NCBI GenBank assembly: GCA_030549205.1
Contig: JAUKTV010000005.1
Span: 868,001-932,000, forward strand
DNA from: Apiosordaria backusii
Lineage: Eukaryota; Ascomycota; Sordariomycetes; Sordariales; Lasiosphaeriaceae
Direction: 5' to 3'
Length of the DNA: 64,000 nucleotides
Each line of letters opens with the position of its first letter. Within the stretch, counting starts at the first letter, position 1. The translations under genes and the position numbers were made by a program. This document shows, one piece after another, positions 46,365 to 55,073 of the stretch. The notes beneath the pieces were generated by a model. It did no database searches, had not been told where the DNA came from, and saw only the letters and a program-made list of their open reading frames with translations.

Positions 46365-46620
46365 CACTCCAACCCTGGTTTAATTGTTAGCGCGGAACCT
46401 GGATAGGGATCATATACCTACTTTCACAAACCTACCACTTTTTCCCTAAAAATGCTATAACGATATACTTAACTGGCTAAAATAAAAGAGACCGCTAGAA
46501 TAAGACTTATAAGACATTTTTTTTCCTAGTAAAAAATAGTGGTTATTAAGCTGTGGTAGCTTTTTTAATATAGGGTGGATCTCGAAGTCTTGCGCTAACA
46601 ATTAAACCAGGGTTGGAGTG
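46365..46620. mobile_element. MITE, 256 bp, perfect 29-bp inverted repeats, TA target duplication
   Basis: The left end (CACTCCAACCCTGGTTTAAT, from 46365) is repeated exactly in inverse orientation at 46592-46620 for 29 bases. TA dinucleotides flank both ends (46363-46364 and 46621-46622), as Tc1/mariner/pogo transposases leave. The 198-base interior is AT-rich and non-coding. The perfect ends in an otherwise decayed area suggest fairly recent mobility. Confidence 0.85.
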
Positions 46621-46622
46621 TA

Positions 46623-46982
46623 CTGATGTGAGACTCAGAGCCCACTTATGTCCTTATCATCTCTCCTTCTTAAATTCCAGGTCAAGCTGAACAACGGATT
46701 GTTCTGTACCTAGTAAGATGATGGTCTTGCTTACACCCTTACCAGTTTAAGGAGACTGGAGGGATAGAACGCCATGCTCCACGGCTCATACTTCCAACTA
46801 AACATTCCAGGTGCAGTATTCGGACAGTATAAAGCTTGTACGTGGCGTCACGTGTGGGAGAGCTATTTTGACGAGTAGCTTAGATGCGATGGACTTCCAG
46901 GTTTTGACATACCAGGGCTCAAGGTACAATACGACCACCACGTCCACCACAGCTAAGTATACCTTGTATCTCGATTTGAAAA
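46623..46982. other. Spacer between MITE and LINE relic
   Basis: About 360 bases without recognised features. The LINE ORF2 expected here on the minus strand is missing, so the LINE is truncated. Confidence 0.4.
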
Positions 46983-48143
46983 TCACTTATCAATTAGGCT
47001 TGGTTGTATTCCCACACGTCTAATGGTCAGTTGTTGTAGGTGCTTGTTGAATTGAGTGTGAAGATGGTCGATAAGGTACTTGAAGTTGTGTGGGAGGTAA
47101 GGTCCTGAACTGCCACTGCCGTGGGTAGGGCATTGGGCCTCCCCTGCCCTCCCTCCCTCCCCATGGGCCGTTGTACCGCACCGTGGGCACAACGCAGACT
47201 TCCGGCAGAACCGCTGAGTGTGCCCCCACCCCCAGCACTTGTAGCACTGGGTAGCTTGTAGGACTACCCAATACGGCTTGCAGTGCAATATTTGGGCCCT
47301 CTAGACGACTCCCTCGTCACAGGCCCTCTTTGCTTCTTCCTGATTAGTCAAGGTGACTAGTGCTGTTACCCTTGTTACACCCTCTGTCGTCGGGGTCCGG
47401 AACTTAACCCTCTCAACAGATCTAAGCCCGGGTCCAATTTCCTTACCGAAGTCCTCCTCTGTTGTATCCTTCAAGTCCCTCTTTAACATCCCCTTCACTA
47501 GGATCGCAAAAGTCCTTTTTGCTTCCCTTACTCTCTCCCCAAAGGCCTTATTAATCCACCCTGTATTTCCTGTATGCCAGTCCTTCGTCTTTGTATCCTG
47601 GAAAGTGATGATAACATCCCTACTAGGAAGCTTCCTTACCGCAACCGCTCTCTTCCTCTTTGAGGCCCCGTTTACAGCCTGGACGATCTCCTGATAGGAC
47701 CGCCGGACCAACGCTGCCTCCGTTGACCTCCGAACCAGGACCTCCTTTCCAAGCCGTCCCGGTATAACCTTCTTTAGGGGCTCCTCGGCTACAACCGTAA
47801 CCCAGGTCCGAGCTTAAGCTAGGGCTAAGGAGCCTCCTTTCTTTAAGGCCTTCCCTATTTCTTTAATCTCCTCTTGTAGGCTCCCAACTACTCGTTCTAC
47901 CTCCCTTACTACCACCTCTATAACTACCTTCTGGAGGCCTTCCTTTCCAATCCCTCCTCCAGGTAGTACTTTCCTATCCTTCTCTATCCTCTTCTCTAAT
48001 ATTACAATCTCCCTCTTCATCCTTTTGACCCTTTGTATAAATTCGTTTACTACTAAGTATACTTTGTCTCTATCCTCTTATCGTACAAATTTCATTATAA
48101 GCCTTATTAAGGCCTCTATCCCTAGCCTTTTTAATGGGCTACT
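46983..48143 (-). pseudogene. Tad-like LINE ORF1 relic (3' part)
   Basis: One minus-strand frame runs through this segment with three stops, at about 48,055, 47,814 and 47,301. Its C-terminal half has zinc knuckles (CYKCWGWGHTQRFC, then CPRCGTTAHGEGG), preceded by a basic RNA-binding-like region (SRDVIITFQDTKTKDWH, LVTLTNQEEAKRACDEG). This is the layout of ORF1 (Gag-like) of fungal Tad-type non-LTR retrotransposons. The stops read TAA or TAG and fit C-to-T change of CAA/CAG codons, as in RIP. The frame continues at 55,482 on the far side of the inserted LTR element. ORF2 is absent downstream. Confidence 0.8.
48139..48143. repeat. Target-site duplication CTACT (left copy)
   Basis: CTACT here equals 55477-55481 on the other side of the LTR element. 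Confidence 0.95.
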
Positions 48144-48546
48144 TGTGACGAACCCCTGTACAGAACCTCTGAAAGGGATACTCGGTTGAAGGTAACTTCT
48201 GACAATTGGTTCGGTGCAGCTAAACAGTGCACAACAAGATGTCTCAATGTAAACACAAGATACCGTGAATACAAGCTGTGATTGCATACTGCGGAACTAT
48301 CTACCAGCTACCTAGTTCCTCCGTATATATAGACCTGTGATTTTCCCGATCATGGTGATCATTCCGCTCTTCCCCAATGATCACAATGATCGCTATGATC
48401 CCTCTGTGCTTCCCTATTGGTTATGCTCCTGCGGTCACTGTGTCCCTCAGTCTTATTATCCGTGCTCGCCTGGGCTGCCGTGTCCTTGTTCTGATTGGCT
48501 GGTGACCTTGCACTGCTCCACCGTTCCCGACGTTAAGGTTGTGACA
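48144..48546 (-). repeat. 3' LTR (minus orientation), 403 bp
   Basis: Begins TGTGACGAAC and ends GGTTGTGACA on the plus strand. Identical to the copy at 55074-55476 except at 48176. Confidence 0.97.
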
Positions 48547-48551
48547 CGATG

Positions 48552-48561
48552 CTCCCTCCCC
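48552..48561 (-). promoter_or_regulatory. Candidate polypurine tract
   Basis: On the minus strand GGGGAGGGAG lies five bases upstream of the 3' LTR, in the position where plus-strand DNA synthesis of LTR elements is primed. Confidence 0.6.
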
Positions 48562-48667
48562 AGGCCGACGTCTCGGCGGCCAAGTCCTCTTTTGCTTCTC
48601 CTTCTCTTCTCACCATTCCCAAGGCAAGTACTCCTTCTTCACCTTCTCCTTCCTACTGACGTTCGTC

Positions 48668-49359
48668 ATGTCTGACCCCTTCAGAGTTTCCAAGTCCCTG
48701 CAGACTCCTGCTCCGAACGTCAGTCAGCAACACCGTCGTCGTTTAGCTTTAGCTGCCTTTATCGATCTTGAAGGCTTCATCATCATGCCCTGCTCTTTTT
48801 GCGCCGCCCATGGCTTAACTTGTCGTCTTCATGAGCGTTCCTCTCGTTGCGGCGAGTGTGTGCGTCGGGCCCGCACCTGCGACGCGTCGGGTACTCCCAC
48901 TGCCACACGTTGGTTGGTCCTCCCCCTTGTTAGTGTTCCGGCTAACCTTGTTTAGTTGAACGCCTGGTTGCCGAACACCATCGTTTGTCTTCAGCGGAGT
49001 TAGCTGCCGAACAGCGACTTCTGGACGCCCACCGTGAAGCCGAAGAGGCTACGCGCAAAGCGCAGGAAGCCGTTGCTTGCTTGTCCCGCCTTCGCCAACA
49101 GAAGCGGCACTTGTCGGAACGGGGTGCTGCCATCATTGGCGAGGTCGCGCCTACACTTGATCCCCCCGCCGTCGTTGCTCCTGGTGCCGACCTCTCCGAC
49201 TGGCCCTCGGTCTTGCCTGACTGGCCGTTTCCTGACCTTGGTGCCGCTGCCCCTGCCGACGACTTATTCCTGGACCCCCAACTTCCCCTTGGTCCTTCGT
49301 CGCCCTCGGCCGCCCGGGATTCCTCCGGTGGAACTCCTCCAATTTCTCAGGGCAGTTGA
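48668..49359 (+). CDS. Antisense accessory ORF: Zn2Cys6-like cluster plus coiled coil
   Basis: This gene lies inside the retroelement but on the opposite strand to gag-pol. Model: exons 48668-48890 and 48956-49359, 208 residues; the 65-base intron has a GTACTC donor, a GGCTAAC branch site and a TTTAG acceptor, and joins the two frames in phase. Residues about 41-70 have the spacing C-x2-C-x6-C-x8-C-x2-C-x6-C, matching fungal Zn2Cys6 binuclear clusters (CSFC, LTC, RCGEC, RTCD). A coiled coil follows, rich in Glu, Ala, Arg and Leu (LSSAELAAEQRLLDAHREAE), then an acidic Pro-rich tail. The last 209 bases overlap the 3' end of pol on the other strand. Similar proteins recur as orphan predictions near fungal retroelements (from memory). 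Function unknown; DNA binding is an inference. Confidence 0.65.
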
Positions 49360-52300
49360 GGTTCGTAGCAGGCTCCCATGAGTTATCCGTGTCTGGGTAG
49401 TCCAGCCAGCTAACGAGGTACTCCAGCCGTTTGTTGTTAATGCGAGAATCCAACACTTCTTCTACATCGTACTCCTCTTCCTCGTCTGCAGCCTCCACAC
49501 GTGTGTCCAGATTAGCCGTCCGTGGTGCCGGTTCCAAGAGTGAAACGTGAAAGGAGTTTGATCGTAGTCGCATTGTATCAGGCAGCTTGAGCTTGTATGC
49601 TGTCTCTGATATCTTCTTTTCGACCGTGAAGGGTCCCACTCTCCTGTGGTCCAGCTTCTTGCTTGGTCGTTTTGTTCGCAAATTTCGTGTTGACAGAAAC
49701 ACTTTATCTCCCTCCCTCAGGCGAGGTCCCTCGAGCCGCTTTGTGTTGTAATATTTGCGCATCCGTTCTCTGACGAACTCGAGTTCTTTCCTGAGTCTGG
49801 CGTGCAGCATGTGCAGCTTGCCTGCCTTGACTGCCGCTCTAGGCACTCTTGCTTCTGGCCCTTGCCGTAGATCTGCCTCAAAGCCGTAATTCGCGAAGAA
49901 TGGCGTAACCTTTGTCGTTTCCGTGGGTGCCGTGTTGTACGCGAGCTGTGCTGCTGGCAAGAGTTCAACCCAGTTGTCTTGCTCGAAATTGATGTAGTTC
50001 CGAAGATATTGTTCCACAATCTGGTTGAGTCTTTCTGTTTGCCCGTCTGTCTGCGGATGGTACGCTGACGACGTCTTGCTCTTCACTCCCACTGACTCCA
50101 TCAGAGCCTTCCAAAACTTCGATACGAACTTGGTGTCGCGATCCGTGATGAATTCCCTTGGCCATGTGTGTGTCGCTGTAACGTTCCGAAACACCACATC
50201 CGCCAACTGTTCCGCCGTCCAGGTCTCTTTGTGGGGTAGGAAATACGCCCACTTGGTGAGCCTGTCGACTACCGTCAAGATGCTGTCGTACTTGACGCCT
50301 GTGGTTGTATCCTTGGAAACTGGAAGCTTGGTGATGAAATCCATTGACACCGAGCTCCAGGGTTGTTCTGCCACTGGCAATGGTTCCAAGAATCCGTATG
50401 GTTTGTGCCTTTCTGCCCTTGTTCTTCTGCAGAGGTCACATTCCCGTAGAGTCTCTTCTACGTCCTTCTTCAATCCTGGCCAGTTGAAATGTTGTTTGAT
50501 CTTTTCTGTCGTCTTGGCCACTCCCATGTGTCCTCCGAGCTTCGACTCGTGGATTTCCTGAACCAGTGTCTTCCGCTGCTCTGGGTCGACGTAGGCCCGG
50601 TTGTTGTACCAAAGCCGGTAGTTGTCGTCCTTCTGAATCCCCAGAGACTCCAACTCCATCCATCGTTCCTGGTCGTTGTTGCTGACACTGCTCTGATACC
50701 TGTGGGTCGTTGATTCTTCTCGGTACACTGCGCAACATTCTGCCCACTGCTGAAGTGGATGCCTCAGTGTGCCTTCTGCTGTTTCTTGCAGCAGGGGTGG
50801 TGATTCTTCTGCCACTTTCTCCTCGTGGTGGTCCGCCCTTCTGCTTAGAGCGTCCGCTCTCGCATTCTCGGATCCCTTCTTGTAATGGATCTGAAAATTG
50901 AACTCAGACAGGAATTCTGACCACCTGCCTTGCCTGGCGTTGAGGACCTTGGTAGTAGTGAAATACTTCAAGTTTTTGTGATCCGTGTAGACCTGAACCT
51001 CGTAGTTGGTACCGCTGAGATAGGGTCTCCATTCCTCAAAAGCCTCGATGATGGCAAGCAGCTCCTTGTCGTGGATTGGGTAGTTCTTGCGTGGTCCCTC
51101 CAGCTTCTTCGAAAAGAATGCTACCGGGTGCAACTTCCCGTCCTGGTCTCGTTGTCCTAGCTGTCCTCCGATGGCGTAGTCGGAAGCGTCTGTCTCAACT
51201 TCGAAAGGTCGTCCTGGATCCGGAAGCTTGAGTACTGGGTCCGCCACGATGGCGTTTTTGATGGCCTGAAAAGCCTCTTCCTGTTCTTCTTTCCACTTGA
51301 ACTCGGCGTCCTTCTTGGTTAGGTCGTTCAATGGTTTTGCAATGGCGCCGTAGTTCCGTATGAACATTCGATAGAAATTGGTGAACCCCAGAAACTCTCG
51401 AACTCTTGTCTTCAGCCGTTCGGGTGTTTCTCCCTGTGGTCTCGGCCAGTCCTTGACTGCCGCGATCTTCCCTGGTTCCATTCGCACTTCTCCCGGCGAG
51501 ATCAGATACCCGAGATAGACCGTCTCCTGCACATGGAACTCGCTCTTGTCCTTGTTGACCGATAGTCCTGCTCCATGTAGCGCGTCCAAAATTTCCTTGA
51601 CGTGCTGTTTGTGTTCTTCCAGAGTGCGTGAGTAGATGAGAACGTCGTCGAGGTAACAAACTGCTGTTTTGTCGAGATACTGGCGAATCGTGTGATCAAC
51701 GAGGGCCTGGAAAGTTGCTGGTGCATTGGTGAGCCCGAACGGCATAACGAGGTACTCGAAATGCCCGTAAGGCGTGCGAAAAGCTGTCTTCCATTCGTCT
51801 CCCTCCTTGATTCGTATGTGCGCGTACCCGACTGGCATATCAAGTCTGGTGAACCATTGTGCCCCTGACAGTTGACTTCGCAATCGCGAAATCAGCGGTA
51901 GTGGGTAACCGTTCTTCACCGTCTCCTGATTCAGCTGTCGATAATCCACACACAGTCGCGGACTCCCATCTTTCTTCGGCACGAAGAAAACAGGATATCC
52001 AGCTGGCGATGTGGATGGTCTGATGTGTCCTCTCTTGATATTTTCGTCCAAATACTTCCGTAACTCCTCACTCTGCTTGTCGTTGGTGTGGTAGACCTGG
52101 AAGAGCTTGAGCTTTGCTCCTTCCTTGAGCTTGATCTCATGGTCCCATGGTCCCCTCTCTGGTAGACCCTGAAGGTGTTTTGCCGTGAACACCGGATGTC
52201 CTTGATACTCCGATGGCACTCCCTTCTTCTCGTCCTTCCGTATGTTGTTGTAGTAGGCGTATTTGTCCTTCATTGCTGCCGCAATTTCCATCAACGCAAC

Positions 52301-52993
52301 TGTTCCTACCAACCCTACTTCTTCGATCTTGCCGCCTGTGTCGATTGAGTACACTAATATTTCCCGTGTCTCTTGCGGTGGTGCCGTGGAGGGTGCTTGT
52401 CCCGCACTCTGCTCCTGCCGTGCTCCTGATCTCCCATCGTTGGTTGGGTACTCCCGATATGTCCTCGGTCGTAGGTGGCCACCATCCTTCCAGTCGATGT
52501 CTGGGTTGTAGTCCTCGTGCCATGGCTGCCCCAGGATCATGTCCTTTTCTGGCCCCATGTCCACGATGTCGAAAATCACTGTCGTTGTTTTTCCCGACAC
52601 TGTGATGTCCAGTGGTAGCGTCTCTCTGCTCACCAACTGCGTGGGGAAGGGTCCTTTCATGACGACCTCTTCCTCCTTCTTTCTCCATGGAACCCGGGCT
52701 TGTTGTACAAATCTTGGTGAAATCAAGTCCGCTTCTGCTCCACTGTCCACGAGTGCTTGCGTTTGGAAACTCTTCCAACGTGCCGTCACTCGCAATCTTT
52801 TGTCTTTCATGCCCCTCCTCTGTGCCGCAGCGACCTCGCTGATGTGTAGCTCGTGGTCCTTTAGAGGTTTGCGGCCTCCGCGAAAGGCCGTGACCCTTTT
52901 CCCGACTGTTGTTGAGCCTCCAGAGCGTCCTCCTTCGCCGAACTGTCCAGCAGTTCGAAATCGGCTAACCATCGTCGTTGGGCTTCCTTCCAC
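49151..52993 (-). CDS. pol: Pol polyprotein: protease, reverse transcriptase, RNase H, integrase, chromodomain
   Basis: A 1,280-residue frame that overlaps gag by 133 bases in the -1 phase. Counting from the first Met at 52993: protease ALVDSGAEADLI (about 80-92); reverse transcriptase with FRTPYGHFEYLVMPFGL and active site YLDD (447-450); RNase H with TDAS, YTDHK and ARADALSR; integrase zinc motif H815, H822, C852, C855; integrase core D885, D951, E987 (DD35E spacing); GPF module (RRVGPFTVEK); chromodomain about 1173-1225 (YDVEEVLDSR, YLVSWLDYP, NSWEP); then a basic tail. The RT block usually written LDLRxGYxxI is LDMPVGYAHIRI here. The Met at 52993 is probably not a true start; Pol is likely made as Gag-Pol fusion by frameshifting. 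Confidence 0.95.
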   Translation of the reverse strand: MEGSPTTMVSRFRTAGQFGEGGRSGGSTTVGKRVTAFRGGRKPLKDHELHISEVAAAQRRGMKDKRLRVTARWKSFQTQALVDSGAEADLISPRFVQQARVPWRKKEEEVVMKGPFPTQLVSRETLPLDITVSGKTTTVIFDIVDMGPEKDMILGQPWHEDYNPDIDWKDGGHLRPRTYREYPTNDGRSGARQEQSAGQAPSTAPPQETREILVYSIDTGGKIEEVGLVGTVALMEIAAAMKDKYAYYNNIRKDEKKGVPSEYQGHPVFTAKHLQGLPERGPWDHEIKLKEGAKLKLFQVYHTNDKQSEELRKYLDENIKRGHIRPSTSPAGYPVFFVPKKDGSPRLCVDYRQLNQETVKNGYPLPLISRLRSQLSGAQWFTRLDMPVGYAHIRIKEGDEWKTAFRTPYGHFEYLVMPFGLTNAPATFQALVDHTIRQYLDKTAVCYLDDVLIYSRTLEEHKQHVKEILDALHGAGLSVNKDKSEFHVQETVYLGYLISPGEVRMEPGKIAAVKDWPRPQGETPERLKTRVREFLGFTNFYRMFIRNYGAIAKPLNDLTKKDAEFKWKEEQEEAFQAIKNAIVADPVLKLPDPGRPFEVETDASDYAIGGQLGQRDQDGKLHPVAFFSKKLEGPRKNYPIHDKELLAIIEAFEEWRPYLSGTNYEVQVYTDHKNLKYFTTTKVLNARQGRWSEFLSEFNFQIHYKKGSENARADALSRRADHHEEKVAEESPPLLQETAEGTLRHPLQQWAECCAVYREESTTHRYQSSVSNNDQERWMELESLGIQKDDNYRLWYNNRAYVDPEQRKTLVQEIHESKLGGHMGVAKTTEKIKQHFNWPGLKKDVEETLRECDLCRRTRAERHKPYGFLEPLPVAEQPWSSVSMDFITKLPVSKDTTTGVKYDSILTVVDRLTKWAYFLPHKETWTAEQLADVVFRNVTATHTWPREFITDRDTKFVSKFWKALMESVGVKSKTSSAYHPQTDGQTERLNQIVEQYLRNYINFEQDNWVELLPAAQLAYNTAPTETTKVTPFFANYGFEADLRQGPEARVPRAAVKAGKLHMLHARLRKELEFVRERMRKYYNTKRLEGPRLREGDKVFLSTRNLRTKRPSKKLDHRRVGPFTVEKKISETAYKLKLPDTMRLRSNSFHVSLLEPAPRTANLDTRVEAADEEEEYDVEEVLDSRINNKRLEYLVSWLDYPDTDNSWEPATNLNCPEKLEEFHRRNPGRPRATKDQGEVGGPGISRRQGQRHQGQETASQARPRASRRGRHQEQRRRGDQV

Positions 52994-55020
52994 TTTCTGT
53001 TCCTGGCACTATTCTGCGTCCTTTTCTTGCTGCGTGCCTTATATCCTTTGGGGTTGGCCTCGTGGTGTTTCCGGGCCTTTGCTCGCAGATGGAAAGCACA
53101 GTCTGCACTCTTACACCACGTCAACCCGTATTCCTTCTCGCTGGCGGTGTTCTCCCCCCAGCCTGTCACCCACTCGAGGCAGCACCTTGCGTACCTGGGC
53201 GTGACCTGTATGACCTGGAGTTTCTCCAGCTTGACTGGGTCCCCTTGTTTCCACAGGAAATAATCGTTCAACTCTTCGCCCGGCGCTCCCCATCTTGCGA
53301 GAGTCCTCGACACCGGTACCGGTTGGTCTGTCTGGGTGACCTCTCTGACCGGCCAGTGCCCGTTCAGGGTCTTTGACTGGTAGTGTTCCGCGCATCCATG
53401 AGCGATGCACTGGAACCATGGCACTCTCCTGTGTTCCGGGTGTCGTGGATGAACTTGTGGTGTGTCTCCTTCGCACGGAGTATACCACCCACACTCCGGA
53501 ACCTCTCCTGGCGTCAGCGCGAGTCCGGGGCTGGCTACTGGTCGTGATGCCCAAAACTCATCCCAGACCTCCTCATCTTTGTTGAGTAGTGCGAATTCTT
53601 TGCCGAACTCCTCCTCGGGAACGATCCAATGTTCGTTGCCCTGCCGCAGCTGCGCGAGCGGTTGGTTGTTGGCCACGGTTTGCGCCACCTTGTCCTCGAG
53701 GTCGCGGTAGCGTCGTTCAATTGCCTCCCGCTGGTTTCGAAGTTCTGCCAACTCTTCCTCGAGTCTTTGAACTCGCTCTTCGGCCTGCCTCAGGGTCTCC
53801 CCCGTGTCTAAACTTGAGAGGACTGTCGTGGTGAAAACCCGCCTTAGCCTCCGCAAGGTTTCCTCAGAGGGTCCTGGAGCCGTGCTTTCCTCTAGCCGGG
53901 TGGCTCCCCTGGTCGGCAGTTCTTGTCCCACAACACGGTCTTCTCCCTCAGAGTCGACTGTTAATTCTCCTTCCTGAGTCTCATGCTCGTAGTCGCTGTC
54001 GGTGTAGTCGTCCGCTGAGTCCAGGAATCCATCGTTGCCGTACTCAATGCTTGAGATCTCAACAACCCGCGTTGTCTTCGCAACTGCCGCCGCCTCCTTT
54101 TCCTTCCAGCTGAGCTGCTTGGGTGCCCGACAGTCTCTCTTGAAATGCCCCGTTTTCCCGCAGTTGAAGCACTTGACGTTGTTCTTCCCCTTGAATCGCT
54201 TCTGAACTGCGTCAATCTCCATAGGTCCCGCGTGAGTGGTTCCAGACACGCTCGTGGCGTAGCGTTTCTTCTTGTCGTTGGCTCGGTAGCCTCCGGAGCC
54301 ACGGTGTTGTCCTGGGTTTGCACGCGTTCCTCTTTTCTCCATCCGGCGTTGAAACTGCCGGTCGTCGATACGAATGGCTGTAGCGATGTATTTGTCGATG
54401 GTGTCCGGTCTCTCCTCCTTGTACAACTCGTCCTTCACTTCGTCCTTGAGCCCGTTGTAGAAAAGCTGCATCAAGCCTTCGTCATTAATCTCGCTGCGCA
54501 GGGCGTCGGTCTTGAAGGTGGCAGCATAGTCAGCTGCAGACCGGGTTTGGCGCATGTTGGCGAGTCTCTCCTGGGCTCGGCGAGCCTCATCGTACTCTCC
54601 GAAGACTTCCTTGATGCGGGCCTCGAACTTCTTGAAGGTCTCGAAGCACTCCCTAGTGATGCCCTTCCTGATGCCTGCGTCGTCGTTCTCGTAATAGTCG
54701 TCCAGGATGGGCTCAAACCATGCAAGAGCCTTGTCCTTGAGTCGAGATGCCGCGTAGGTGACCTTGGACTCCTCGTCAGGGAAACGAGTAGGATAGTACC
54801 GAAAATAGGTCTTGAGCTGGATCAGGAATCCTCCAAGCTCTCCTTTTCCGCCACCATAGCGTTCGGGGGCCTCGATCTTGGCCTGCTGGTTACCGCGGTG
54901 ATCCAGGTGACTAACGGCGACGACTTGGTCCTGGGTCTGTTGAACCGCATCCTCGAGCTCCTTGACGCGAGCGTTGAGTCGAGCCAGAAAGGCTTGAGGG
55001 CTTTCTTTGTTGTCCGCCAT
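52861..55020 (-). CDS. gag: Gag protein with zinc knuckle and Cys/His-rich C-terminal extension
   Basis: 719 residues from ATG 55020 (CACCATGG context, MADNKES); an in-frame ATG at 55071 lies in the primer-binding site and was not chosen. Residues 50-220 are the capsid-like region of Ty3-type Gag (KTYFRYYP, KDKALAWFEPIL, LRSEINDEGLMQLFYNGL). The zinc knuckle CFNCGKTGHFKRDC is at about 284-297. Unusually, 420 residues follow it: an acidic stretch, a coiled coil (about 408-453), and a region with two C-x4-C-x2-H motifs (CIAHGCAEH and CKSADCAFH) and other Cys and His. The frame ends TAA just after the frameshift signal. Confidence 0.93.
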   Translation of the reverse strand: MADNKESPQAFLARLNARVKELEDAVQQTQDQVVAVSHLDHRGNQQAKIEAPERYGGGKGELGGFLIQLKTYFRYYPTRFPDEESKVTYAASRLKDKALAWFEPILDDYYENDDAGIRKGITRECFETFKKFEARIKEVFGEYDEARRAQERLANMRQTRSAADYAATFKTDALRSEINDEGLMQLFYNGLKDEVKDELYKEERPDTIDKYIATAIRIDDRQFQRRMEKRGTRANPGQHRGSGGYRANDKKKRYATSVSGTTHAGPMEIDAVQKRFKGKNNVKCFNCGKTGHFKRDCRAPKQLSWKEKEAAAVAKTTRVVEISSIEYGNDGFLDSADDYTDSDYEHETQEGELTVDSEGEDRVVGQELPTRGATRLEESTAPGPSEETLRRLRRVFTTTVLSSLDTGETLRQAEERVQRLEEELAELRNQREAIERRYRDLEDKVAQTVANNQPLAQLRQGNEHWIVPEEEFGKEFALLNKDEEVWDEFWASRPVASPGLALTPGEVPECGWYTPCEGDTPQVHPRHPEHRRVPWFQCIAHGCAEHYQSKTLNGHWPVREVTQTDQPVPVSRTLARWGAPGEELNDYFLWKQGDPVKLEKLQVIQVTPRYARCCLEWVTGWGENTASEKEYGLTWCKSADCAFHLRAKARKHHEANPKGYKARSKKRTQNSARNRKWKEAQRRWLADFELLDSSAKEDALEAQQQSGKGSRPFAEAANL
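52872..52903 (-). promoter_or_regulatory. Programmed -1 ribosomal frameshift signal between gag and pol
   Basis: In the gag frame the minus strand reads G GGA AAA (52903-52897), a canonical X XXY YYZ slippery heptamer. A 6-base spacer (GGGTCA) follows, then a hairpin with a perfect 6-bp GC-rich stem, CGGCCT pairing with AGGCCG, around a 7-base loop (52890-52872). The gag stop comes eight bases later. A -1 slip leads exactly into the pol frame (GKRVTAF). Confidence 0.8.
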
Positions 55021-55062
55021 GGTGATGGGTACCTTCAACTTATCCGTGACAGAGTTGAAGTG

Positions 55063-55071
55063 AGTATGCAA
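55063..55071 (-). promoter_or_regulatory. Self-priming primer-binding site
   Basis: Two bases inside the 5' LTR the minus strand reads TTGCATACT. This is the exact complement of AGTATGCAA in the LTR (minus strand, 55220-55212), the likely 5' end of the RNA. No tRNA 3'-end match (TGG...) is present at the usual position. This is the arrangement of Tf1/sushi-type self-priming elements. Confidence 0.65.
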
Positions 55072-55073
55072 CG

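Noticed and set aside
48929..48955. 27-base intron in the antisense ORF (GTTAGT...TTTAG)
   Set aside because: Too short for a fungal intron; the 65-base version with the same acceptor keeps the frame.
55069..55071. Upstream in-frame ATG for gag
   Set aside because: Falls within the primer-binding site two bases from the LTR; the ATG at 55018-55020 has a better context and fits Gag N-termini.
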